DNA of 54,009 bases from Nephromyces sp. MM_2019 (taxonomy: Eukaryota > Apicomplexa > Aconoidasida > Nephromycida): NCBI GenBank assembly GCA_015657535.1, contig JADHZB010001745.1, positions 5,089-59,097 of the forward strand, written 5' to 3'. A program made the translations under genes and the position numbers. Under the pieces are notes generated by a model that worked only from the letters and a program-made list of their open reading frames with translations, ran no database searches and was not told where the DNA came from. Below, piece after piece: positions 34,900 to 46,400 of the stretch; position 1 is the stretch's first letter, and every line of letters begins with the position of its first letter.

Positions 34900-36029
34900 A
34901 ATACACTGGCGGGGTGGTGGTAACAGGAGTCCTATCTATCCATCCTATAATATATATTTATTCTATAAAGCGTAGGTCGAGCTGCTGACGGTAAATTGCA
35001 CGCAAACGGTGACTTTTAGGAATCGCCACTTCAGCAGCAGCTATTTTCTAATGCAGCACTAGCAACTACGGCTAAAGCATCGAGTTCAACACCAAAAAAG
35101 CCTTTCCCGTTAATGCAAGCCCTCAAATGAGTACACAAAATTTCGCTGCTGGAACGTAACCTCACGTTGCCGAAAAAGAGGAGAATTCGCACTTTGTTTA
35201 CATTATGGGATGCTAGAGTTTTAGCATACTAATTACACGCTGGAAGCAGAGGTCTTCTCTAACGTGAGCACACACAAACACGCATACACACAAATCAAGA
35301 GGCTTTTCGTATTTTCTTACGCACCACGTAATCACTGTTAGTATAGCAACCTCAAATCGGGATATTGAGCGTCCATACTCAACCCTACAAGGAGACCATC
35401 AAAACTCTACTGGTTTATATTATGAAAAGGTCTGTAAACGGCGAAAAAGGCAGTATCTATCAAACTACCTGCATATGGTACTACGATTCACGCAGACTTC
35501 AAGTATCTATTCTGCTTGGAAGAAACAAAAAAACATCGGCCCGGAGAGATTTTCACAGGGAATAGAGGCGGATTTACACCTGTAGTATTCACTAAAGTAG
35601 GCGCATACAAGCCAAAACATATATTCCTTCCTCTGATACCGGCGGAGAGAGTGCAACTATAAGAAATCATAGAAACCAACACAAAAACCAGCAGGAAGGT
35701 CCAACTTGAAGGCTCTTAGGGGATGTTAACCCCAACAACTTCAGCATCTTGTCTAACAGAGCTCTTTCTTGAGGGTAGCACGCTCAACATTTCACGATAT
35801 GGTAAGATTTCATAAAATGATTTAGATGGGTCATTACACACCTGAATAAATGAGGCAATGTATCTTGAATGATCTATATATGCGTGTATCTAGCTGTGAA
35901 ACTAAGTGCATTTCTACATCTACGTACGCATTCTCTTCAGTTTCCCTTTCTTGTGCATCTTCGTTTTCTCTTAAAGCTACCTAACCTGGCGCATGCAGTT
36001 CCGTTGCTTACGATCACTATGGTACCCTA
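34900..36029. other. Intergenic, no gene seen
   Basis: No frame with convincing splice sites or motifs. A few CA runs occur near 35268-35295. Confidence 0.45.
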
Positions 36030-39000
36030 TCAGTCGCTCTGCTGCTCCTCTTTAGCAGCCTTTATCAAGACATCAACCTCTTCATTTGAAAGCATTCTTT
36101 GAATTATAGCATCTGGGTGATTGGGATCCTTAGTAATAACCGCAAACTCTAGCTTTTCAGGGTTCGGGCTAGTAGCATCCATCGTCTTTGTAAGCACCTT
36201 TGCCGCTAAAGCTAAGGCTGCGCCACGATCTAGCTCTGCATTCCATTCCTTAAAAGACAAGAAGTGGAGAGTATTCGGCGGTTATGGGGGTGTTTGGGGG
36301 GTATCAGGGAGGAAAACAAGTTTAGAGGATATTGTGGCAAAGCATAGATTGAGAGATATGAGGATAGTGGATGTACAGTTTGGAAAGGAGGGGGATACGG
36401 ATAACTTGGGAGCCCAAGTAGGGGGGGTTAGACGGCTGGGTGGTTAAGTAAGGGGTGTGTATGTGGTGGGGGGGGGATGTGTTGGGGGGTTGAGCAGGAG
36501 GGCAGTTAAGTATGGGGTAGTTACGTAGTGGGGGTGGATAAGTGGGAGGGTGGTTAAGTAGAGGGGAGGTTAAATGATTGCTCTGTCAGAAGATCTACAA
36601 AAACAACACACAGAGTAGATGTGCAGAAGCTCATAAAGCGCTAACATTTCCTGAAGAATACCGAATAGCACAAGCCAAAGAAAAGAGACTACTGACCCAC
36701 ACAGAAGAGACCGATGAGATAACCTTTTTCAGTGAGTTAGGCACAGTTATGCCTCTCGATAAATTCTACACACATCAACCTTCACCATCTACACAAACTA
36801 GGAGAAAAAACAGCAAAAACACAGAACCACACACCTATACACATAGAAGCTCAAAAATTATAAAGCCTAGCAAATGATTCTCAAGTAAAGACAGGAGCAA
36901 CGCGAATACTTCCAAAGGGTAGTTCGAACACACTCACACACACACACACGCACGTACACACGCGAACACACACACACACACGCACGTACACACACGCACA
37001 CACACACAGATACACACACTGACATGCATTACAACCACCAAAACTTTTACAAAAACACTCACCTGCTTCAGTATAGATTGTGCCGATTGATTGTTTATAC
37101 CAATAGCAGTTGCCTTCCAGCCTGAGTAGTTACCAGAAGGATCAGAGTGATACAACTGAAATCCCCAGTAGCGATCCCATCCAGCAACTAGAAAACTAAC
37201 TCCAAATGGCCTCAAACCTCCAAATTGGGTATAACTCTAGAAGGCGCAAATTTTCATACACAAGCAGAAAGAAACAAAGAGATTCAATCAAACTCACAAA
37301 AAAACCAATTCTAATAAAGAGGAAAAATACACACACAAGTACAAACCACATTATACACTGCAAGTTTTTCACACAAAGAGCTTTTACTCCAAAAAAAGTG
37401 TGCAGACACACCTTCACACCAAGATACGCACATGGTCAATTATGGGTACAGAAGTGCATGGGAAGCACGTACCACTCAGGTTAGGCGTGTGAGATTATCA
37501 GATGGCTGTGAGAGTGACCTATAACAACCTTCACACACTGAGTTCCAGCAATAATATCATAAATATAGCTAATATACTCTGCATATATCAGGACACATGC
37601 TGAGCATATCAACACACGCACCAGCACTCATATACATTCATTACATCGGCACCACATCAATCACAACTCACACACAGGTAACATAAACCACGCAAACGAA
37701 CCAGAAATCAAACACAGGTAACGCAAAGCACACACGCCGTAACTCACACACACAACACAAAAGAATCACCACAGCACACGACGAAAAACCTTCAAACTAA
37801 CAGAATTCTCACCTGCTTCGTATCACACATCCTTACAACTAGTTGCTCCAGGGGTTGGGGCTCAGCATACATGTAAAGATGCTGTTGAGCAATCAGTCTG
37901 ATGTTTGCAATCAAAATGTTAGCATCTGCACTTAAACCAGCCACAGCACAGATGATATGATCATCTACTTTATAGATCTTTTCCTTGCTTTTACCCTGAT
38001 CAAGGAGCTTGGACGTTACCTACAAGAGAATAGGAGAAATATTTGCAGAAAAGCATCAAATTCTTCATTATTTCTTATAGAATTGAAGAAATATAAAAAG
38101 AAAAGCTGGCAAATTTTGATGAAAATGCAAAATAAGCAGATCCATTAGGATTAAAAGATGAGACGAAGCTTAAAGGCATCGATTTTGGGAGAATTTATCA
38201 TCACAGAGACAAGGAGGTTATCTTCAAACTAATCTTCAGCACTATATCAATCGCTCTATAGTAAGCAAAGATTGAGCAGCTGTATAACTGCAAATCACAT
38301 CTTTTGAATGAAGAAGATGCTGATGAATTCAGCACACAAAAAATGAGACACACTCATACAGAGACCAGCGTAAACAACGAATTTGAACAAAAAAGCAGAC
38401 ATACAAGGATTGCCTTAGTATCACCCTGATGAACCTGCAAATTCAATCATTTCATAACTTTCTATTCTCTAAGGTGTGTGTAACTTTAAATTCATTCTAA
38501 ATCAAGAAAAACCCTAAACCCTAAAAAGTAAACCCTAAACCAACAAGCTGCAAAATAGTGAATGAATAACAAAGGCTTCGCGGCTTCAAGCTTCAGGAAG
38601 TAACATTATAAGAAATTTCAACTTAAATGCGAGAAACACACACACACTTGTATGCATAGAGGGTTATGTATATACGCACACATAAACATATATAAGTATG
38701 TATATGAAATGCTCGATACACACAAACGCAAACATATATGGGGTGTTTGAGACACACACACTCCTTACATAGATACACAGAGATATGGAGATACACGGAT
38801 ACAGACGGAGATACACGGAAATACATACACACACATTTTTCAAAATCAAATTCAACTTCATTGACATGCTCTTTTTCCATAAACTTAGAAAGTCCTAAAT
38901 AAGATACTACAACTTTTTGCATCACCCACACCCATATACATAACACACACACGCCCACATATACACACAACACACACTTACATACCTAAACTCATATACA

Positions 39001-39383
39001 CATAAATACATGCACGCGCGCAGAAAAGATCCACACAAATATCTACATACGCACATTTTCCTCTAAGCGCACACAAAAAATATCAACGCATATGAACAGA
39101 CACAATATACACACATATACCTCAAAGCATGTGCCCAAAAATATTCACATGCATACACATACACAACAAACACAAATATCCCTCCTCACACAGATACATA
39201 TGCCTCCACACACCCGCATATCCACACACGCACCATCTTGTCTGCAGCCAATATAACTGCATCCTTCGCTACGATCCCAATCGTAGTGGACGCCTTGTTG
39301 ATTGCTTCAAGTGCATATTCTACTTGATACAATCTGCCTTCTGGGGAGAAAGTGGTCGTCTGTGTATCATAGCGAAGCGCCAT
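36030..39383 (-). CDS. PSMA4: 20S proteasome subunit alpha-4
   Basis: Structural alpha-ring subunit (yeast alpha-3, mammalian PSMA4) of the 20S proteasome, which degrades ubiquitinated proteins in cytosol and nucleus. Four exons, all phase 0: 39234-39383, 37813-38019, 37063-37236 and 36030-36248, giving 249 aa, close to the family norm of about 250-260. The N-terminal alpha-subunit signature [20 protein letters not shown] is intact, which forms the gate and marks an alpha rather than beta subunit. Family-typical blocks follow: [77 protein letters not shown], and [20 protein letters not shown]. The start ATG at 39383 is the only one possible. All three introns carry GT-rich sense tracts near their 5' ends. 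As an alpha subunit it needs no catalytic threonine. Confidence 0.97.
36400..36575. repeat. G-rich irregular repeat in PSMA4 intron 3
   Basis: Diverged copies of a GGTTAAGTAGGGG-like word with long G runs (up to nine). On the transcribed sense strand this is C-rich and lies nearer the 3' end of the intron. Confidence 0.7.
36931..37020. repeat. CA-rich tract behind PSMA4 exon 3
   Basis: CACACA with interspersed CACGTACACACG words. In the sense of the minus-strand gene it is a GT tract starting about 45 bases after the 5' splice site at 37063. Confidence 0.85.
38510..38541. repeat. Interstitial telomere-type CCCTAAA repeats
   Basis: Three perfect CCCTAAA units in two blocks (AACCCTAAACCCTAAA, then AAACCCTAAACC after a 5-base gap) inside PSMA4 intron 1. 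TTTAGGG is the telomere repeat of coccidian apicomplexans, chromerids, many algae and plants. Confidence 0.85.
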
Positions 39384-39751
39384 GATTTGGAGGGCTTATG
39401 GTAAAGAAATAGTCTGTTTCACAACGCGGTAGATGAAGAGAAAAAATTTGCAGCAAAATTTCAAGAATTAGCTACTTTCAGGAATAGGGGCAATTATGCA
39501 GAAGGAAATTGTGAAGCAGGTGGGCAAACACACAAAAAACTGGCAAAAAGGTGGAATTTGCAGGAATATTGCAGAATCTACCAACAAATCTGGTAGATGA
39601 AAAGGGAAATTTCTAGGAATTGAAATTTCATTCAGAAGTTTAAGAAAAAGCATATAAAAAAAGGGGAAAAGAAAGTGTGAAAATCAGAGCGAGGATACAT
39701 TGCTTTCCAAAGTGTATTTGTGTGTGTGGTGTTGTGAGGGGGGTGTGTGTG

Positions 39752-40275
39752 TGGTTGGCAAAGTAAAGGGTGTGTGTGTGTGGTTAGCAAAGTAAAGGGT
39801 GTGTGTGTGTGGTTAGCAAAGTAAAGGGTGTGTGTGTGTGGTTAGCAAAGTAAAGGGTGTGTGTGTGTGGTTAGCAAAGTAAAGGGTGTGTGTGTGTGGT
39901 TAGCAAAGTAAAGGGTGTGTGTGTGTGGTTAGCAAAGTAAAGGGTGTGTGTGTGTGGTTAGCAAAGTAAAGGGTGTGTGTGTGTGGTTGGCAAAGTAAAG
40001 GGTGTGTGTGTGTGGTTAGCAAAGTAAAGGGTGTGTGTGTGTGGTTAGCAAAGTAAAGGGTGTGTGTGTGTGGTTAGCAAAGTAAAGGGTGTGTGTGTGT
40101 GGTTAGCAAAGTAAAGGGTGTGTGTGTGTGGTTAGCAAAGTAAAGGGTGTGTGTGTGTGGTTAGCAAAGTAAAGGGTGTGTGTGTGTTGTTAGCAAAGTA
40201 AAGGGTGTGTGTGTGTGGTTAGCAAAGTAAAGGGTGTGTGTGTGTGGTTAGCAAAGTAAAGGGTGTGTGTGTGTA
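39752..40275. repeat. 29-bp minisatellite, about 18 copies
   Basis: Near-perfect tandem array with a 29-bp period: GGTTAGCAAAGTAAAGGG followed by a TG run. Only a few single-base variants occur (GGTTGGC at the ends and once inside, GTTGTTAGC near 40188). It sits about 370 bp upstream of the PSMA4 start codon. Diverged TTAGCAAA words continue to about 40465. Confidence 0.97.
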
Positions 40276-40642
40276 TGTGTGCGTGTGGTGTTGGTGAAGT
40301 GAAGGGGGTGTGCGTCGCAGTATAGGATTTTTTGAAGCATATATGTAGCGTCAAGTTAGATTGTTGTGTCTGCGTAGTCTTGAGTTAGCAAACTAGAGTC
40401 TCCCTGCAGTCTTGGGTTAGCAAAACGATACCATTCCACAAGTCTCCTGAGGCTAGCAAACACACGTTCGTGAAAGGGTATCTTCCAGTGTTAAGAAAAA
40501 ACTACTTGCTATTAGAATCTGGATTCATAATATTGCTTCCCTCTATCTTTAGAACATATTATTAGCAGAAATTCTCACCTATTCAGCGTTAAGATATTAA
40601 TTTCAAGGCTAAAATAGGAACTTCAAGCTTTCATTATATTTT

Positions 40643-43170
40643 TCACACTTTTTTGAGAAACCTGGTGATTTTGGACATAATTTGCAGTCCTATTTCTAGA
40701 AATCTTTGAAGAAGAGCATCTGCAGCAGAGCTGATTTCGCTGTTTTCATAATCATCTGCTTCAAAGCGTGGAAATGCGGCTGCCGGAAAAGTTGCAGCTG
40801 CTTCCAGTACCTAAAGTGCGACACAAAAAATAACACACAGAAGAGGAGGTATCGCGTAGAGACACATTCACACACATACGGAAGAGGAAGCAAAACGTAA
40901 AGACACACACACACACACACACACACGGAAGACGACACACAACGTAATGACACACGCAAAACAGAAGATGCCAAGTAGCTACACACATAACAGGTAAACG
41001 CAGATGGAAAAGGTCTTTGTTGTGTAGCTAACAAAGCGTCTACGACCATAGAGATCTTCTCCTTCTATAATACTAGAAAATTGATTGACTTGCTTTTGAT
41101 TTTTGGGGTGGATTTTTTTCTAATTTCTTCCTAGCTAAATGCAAAGCTTACCCCTTCTTCCCAAAGAAGTTAACTGGTATCTACGCCTGTATAATACAAG
41201 CTCAAGAGTTACTGTTGTGCCATCAAGTTAAGCAACTTAGGAATTTTCAGGAACATAGAAACCTCATTATACCACCAAAGCGTAGGCTTCTTCAGAGTTG
41301 GTGTGCTGCTGTGTGTGTGTGGGTTCTAAGCTCGCAAGTTGAGATTTTTGTTAGCTTTTTAGATTAGGCAGGGACTAATATGCTATGAAAGCTAGCGTGT
41401 GTGTGAATATTCTCCACTAGGCTAACTTCATGCTAAGGGCAGCACTTAGTGTGACTGTGCAAAGTTCCAGCTTTCACCGGTATCTTGAGTAATCTCTGGG
41501 TAAAATCTGCAGCTCTGATAGGCTAATAGTTAGCTGCTCTCATAGGCTAGCTTCTATCGAAACACCAGGGGAAACCCTTGGACTGTAGAATCCTGCAAAA
41601 ATTGCGTTTAGGGACTGCCTAGAAAGGTATTAAGAGGGAATGGTGTGTGTGTTCAGCTTAGAAACCACTATATAAGATAATTGAGAGATGGATTGCATCA
41701 GAAGTGCAGTGTTTGCTAGTAGTACGAATTTGAAGCTTTTATCTCAGCGGAAAGCTATAGGCTTGCTAGTAATTCAGTTATGGTTAGTAGATTAGTTTTC
41801 TGCAGGGGGGCTCGAATGTTGTGAACGAGCTAGTGTGTCGCAATGAAGTTGATTTGCTGCAAGCAGGCTAGTCTGCTGCAGTGTGTGCTGTGAGCGAGCT
41901 AGTCTGCTGCAGTGAAGCTAGTGTGTTATGAGCCAGCTAGTGTGTCCCAATGAAGCTGATATACTACAAGGTAGCTAGTACACTATCAGCAACGCCATAT
42001 AACATGAGCAAGACATACTCATAGCAGCAAGCTGCTGCATTGCTAGTTTTCCTTCCTAGTCATACTATACATAGGCTATTGAAGGCCGCATAATCTTGCA
42101 CTGAAGAAGCTACAAAGCCACTCAGAGAAGCTGCTGCAAAAGCAGCTATAGAAGATAGTGTTGGTGTGGATGCCAACAGACTCACAGATGTTAAACAGAA
42201 GAGAAACAACCGTAGGCTCATTAATTGAAGCTAATCGATAAAATTTAGTGTTAGTAAGCATTAAACAAAGGAGAAAAGCAGATATTTCAATATTTGCAGG
42301 TGTTTGTGTAAGCATCAGAGAGCTGCCGTGGAAATGTATAACAAAGCATCTGCCCCCACCAATTTGTGCAAAAGAAAAAGTTCACGCAGCTTCTGTTTTC
42401 CGGGATTTGTAGATATATGCGTAGATGTTCTTCTCAGTGTGTGTGCATCTTTTTGCGTGTCGATGTTCTTCTGAGTGTGTGTGTATATCTTTTTGTCAGT
42501 ATTTGAATGAGGCGAAGCTACACTTCAATGTGGCCTAACCGGAATAAAAGAAAGGCTATTCTCACGATTAACACCGCCTGGCTGCCGCTCGCGGAGTAAT
42601 CAGCCTCTCTAAGCACCAAAATCGACAGCAAAAAGTCGCCTTTTCCTATAAAATTCACGCACACTTTCCAGCGTATAAGCATTTTCGATGTTTGCCTACC
42701 CAAAACTTTCCACCAAGATCTCCAAGGTACATTGCATAAGATGAATACGAGGGGGTTTTAAGCAGGTGATTTGGAGCTATTAGATCCCAAGAAAATCATC
42801 CATCTCTTCCTCTTCTCAATATCCAAAAAAAGCAGCTAAAAGAGGGCGTTACTTGTGCGTATTATGAGGAAAGCAATGTACGTACACTCAAAAGTAGAGG
42901 GTGAGCTTTAGAAATTAACGGATTCAATGGATTTAACTGGAGATAAAATCGTCTAACAAAAGCCTCAGAGGCATGTTGAAGAAGGCTATAGTAACTCCCT
43001 CTTGAGACACCCTTGAAAACTCCCCAGATTAACCTATCTTACTACATTAATCTTTCCATAGAATCTACAGGCTTACCAAACTACTTGGCTAACTTTTGGT
43101 GTGTACCAACCTCCACATTAGATTCAACACATTTCCTCATTACTTCCTCTTTGATGATTGGACACACAAA
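40643..43170 (-). CDS. Unnamed gene, reads only with a +1 shift
   Basis: Four exons: 43107-43170, 42617-42776, 41000-41064 and 40643-40810 (stop TGA). Splice phases agree throughout except for one surplus base inside the second exon near 42694. The product reads FVCPIIKEEVMRKCVESN, APNHLLKTPSYSSYAMYLGD, LGGKFW, then in the next frame ANIENAYTLESVREFYRKRR, LFAVDFGEGEDLYGRRRFV, SYTTKTFSIC, and FPRFEADDYENSEISSAADA. Codon periodicity is strong on both sides of the shift. No N-terminal exon is clear; MRKCVESN could be the start. The gene lies only about 280 bp behind the stop of the TPR-PDZ gene on the same strand and might be its continuation. The donor at 41000 (GTTTAC) is weak. I recognise no family. 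Confidence 0.5.
41820..41990. repeat. Degenerate GAGCTAGTGTG repeats
   Basis: Four to five diverged copies of a roughly 35-40 bp unit, GAGCTAGTNTGCTGCAGTGAAGCT-like, within the 1.5-kb intron of the gene above. Confidence 0.6.
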
Positions 43171-43453
43171 CTGCAATTCCATCAAAAAGCGTGGCTATAT
43201 CCAACGCACACCAATTTTTATCATACACATTATAGAGGTACACCGATTCCCTGCCACACACAAGCATATCTATCTCACCCACACACAATCAACTATACCA
43301 ATATTTCTCCCACACACAAGCATATCTATCTCACTCGCACACACTCAAGAACATCCACCACCTTCATACATTCAACAAAATCCATTTCCACACACACACA
43401 CATCTCTCCAACATATTTCGCCCCGTCATACCAAGATTTCCAGTTTTTTCAGT

Positions 43454-46400
43454 TTAATCCGCTAAAAACTGATAATTGTCGTTGGATTTTGGGATATCCC
43501 AAATTAAACTGAGTTTTTCCTTAGAATGAAAATGTATGAAACTCTTTAATCCAAACAAATCAACTAATGAACCAGAGAAAAATGTCAAATTGGCAAAATC
43601 ACCGTCTAGAAGCTTAAAATGATCGCTCTTTAGAGCCTCAAGGCATTCGTCCATGGTCCGGTCAAAAACCACGGAATCTTCTACAGCAAGAAGCTGTAAA
43701 CCTAAGGTTTTTCAAAGGAGGAAACAGAGATTTTCTAGGCTTTCAAGTTTTGCAGAAGAAAAGAAATGATGAAAAGTTGAAGTGTGCGAACTTTCTTTTA
43801 AATTCATTGCTTTTTTGCAGGTGAAGATGCTTAGTAGGTTTCAATTGAGGATAGTGTATGTACACCTTGTGCATATAGAAGGCAGTCGGAAGCCACAATA
43901 TGCTGATCGGGAGAGGAGATAGCAATCATGAGAAGGAGGGGGAAGGAGGGGGAGGAGATGAAGAAGAAGCGAAGATGAAGAAGCGGTGAGGATGAAGAGG
44001 TGAGGATGAAGAAGAGGTCAAGATGAAGAAGACGATGAGGAATATAAAAATAAACAAGACATAGACGAAGACGAAGATGAAGAGACGGCGAAGATGAGGA
44101 AGATGCAAAAGATAACCAAGATAAAAAGGCCAAAATAGACAAGGAGAAAATACAGAAGAAACAGTGGAAACCGAGGATAAAGCAGATGAAGAAGAGAATG
44201 AAGATGAAGAAGCTAAAGAAGTTGAAGAGGCTAAAGAAGATGATCAAAAATTCTGGAATACAACAGAAAAGTGAGAAAATCTCGCCTTTCCCGAAACTCT
44301 TCAAATTACTTAATAAAACACATTGCTCAGGGCCAATGAATATAGCAGCATCAGGCGATAAGTTCTTGCATAAAACCCTGTCGTAACTACAATCATATCA
44401 CGCTGTTCTATCCATACGGTTATGGTACAAGTAATAACCTATGTGGCAGTGCAAGATACACCTAGACACACACAGTACAACTGCTAGCAAGACTCACACA
44501 CACTAGCAAAAGAGCTTAAAAAAGTAGCTCATCAACCTAAAAAAAACGTCAAAATCCCACAACAAATTGCATGTAAAGGAAGGGTGTACGTACACCCCAC
44601 ACAAACAACCGTGGGAAGCTGCCTGGAAACACTCAGTTTGGGTGGCTAACCTGGAGTTATCCCAGTCTTATCAGAGTTACTGTCTTGTATAACGTAAGCT
44701 ACAAAGCAACCACCGAGCTCTGAAGGATTCTCCTGCAGCACAAATCCAAATGGGCGCTTCACTTTGATAGTCCTAAAGGATGGAGAAGGCGAGAAAGTAA
44801 TCAGAAAGGGTGAGAAATAGCACACACACACAAGGAGAGAAAGAGAGCGAGAGGAAGTATACATGCACAAGGATCGAGAGAGAGAGGAAGTATACACACA
44901 AAAGGAGCAATAGAAGGACCACATTCACAAGGGATAATAGAAGCATCACACACAGAAGGGACTATAGAAGGGCCACACATAGACGCACATACAAAGCCGA
45001 AATCCTCCCCATGAAAAGCAAAATTCCTTGCAACTGCTCCCAATCATACGTTAAGTTGAAGAAATTCCTCTTGAAGTTCTTCAGGCTGTGTGTACAGTTG
45101 TTTAGCACTCGGTTAAGGCCTTGAATCTTATCAGCAAGAATAAATTCAAACTTCTTATTGAGATGAATTGCGATTTCGTAGGCATTTCTAGCCTTCCAAA
45201 AGTGATGAGATCGACGATAGGCATCGCCTAAGTTTCTCCAATTTTCTGGCCGATAAGGGGCAGACTGAAACCAAACGGAAGTTATAGGAGTGTACATACA
45301 CACAGCACATTCTAAAGTCCAAAAAGCACACACCCAGTACATATAAAAATATCCGTAATACACACGCAGGATACATAAAAATATCCACAACACACACACA
45401 CATTCTTACTGAAAGAGCCAGCGAAGCAGCTTTCGCTCCTTCTGATGAGTTCTTAAGCATCAATTGAGCAGCACATATGCCACAATAGAGTTCAGCCATC
45501 TTCTGCTGATAGTAATCTTCAACTTCCTCTTCTTCTGCAGAAACTTTATTACCCTCTGTATAGTTAAGTTTGGACGTTTTTCTGACGGCAGAATCCATCA
45601 TTTTGAGAGATTTCTCTACTTTTTTCCCAACCTCATCTTCCAGCACTAGACATTCCCCTTCTTCCTGCTTCATAGAGAGAAGCCTCATTGCAGCCTCAAA
45701 AGAGCTGAGAGCTTCGATAGCATTCCCCTTCTCTAGCTCGCTTACTCCCTTTTTAAGCTGGCGAAGGAGCAATAGTTTGATGGAAGCAGAAGGAATGAAT
45801 TCGTGTGGTGTGTGTGCACGAGTGGCGTGTGTCTTTGAGAGTAGTGGGGGGGGCGCTGGGTTGAGCGGGTTGGTGGTTGAAGGGGGGATGTTTGAAATGT
45901 CTGTGCTTGAGGTGTATGTGTTTGAAATGTTTCTGTTTGAGGTGTGTGTGTTTGAGACACGTGTGGGGGTCGTTGCGCTTGAAAATAATGCATCTGAGCC
46001 GTTCTCTTTGGAGAGAAGCCTCTCCGATGTGTGCGTGTTCGAGAGTAGCATATTTGAGGATGTTCCAAGGTAAGATAGAGAACAAATTTTCCCCTCAAAC
46101 TTACTCAAAAAGGTAGAATTCGCAGAAAACAACGAGGAAAGACCTTCATCTTCATCTTCTTTGATGCACATAGAAGGAGAATAGGGGGAAAATCCAGCTT
46201 TCCTGCCTCTTCCAAAGAGTTTGACTTTACCTTTCCTCAGTCCAACAGGTGTAGATGATGAAGAAAACTTCGTAGAGAAGGAGTTCAGAGAAACCCCCTT
46301 TTTCCCACGAAATAGCTGAGGATACCTAACAAAGCCTTCTTTGTTTGATAGTATCGCAAAACATCCAAAAAACAAAGAGGAGGGAGATTTGAAGGCAATT

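Noticed and set aside
39752..40275. CRISPR-like array of regular repeats
   Set aside because: Head-to-tail copies with no unique spacers, in an intron-bearing eukaryotic genome; it is a minisatellite.
45570..46116. Plus- and minus-strand frames overlapping the TPR-PDZ exon (for example 45570-46073)
   Set aside because: Antisense or shifted readings of the long coding exon; the exon frame alone links in phase to the TPR and PDZ exons.
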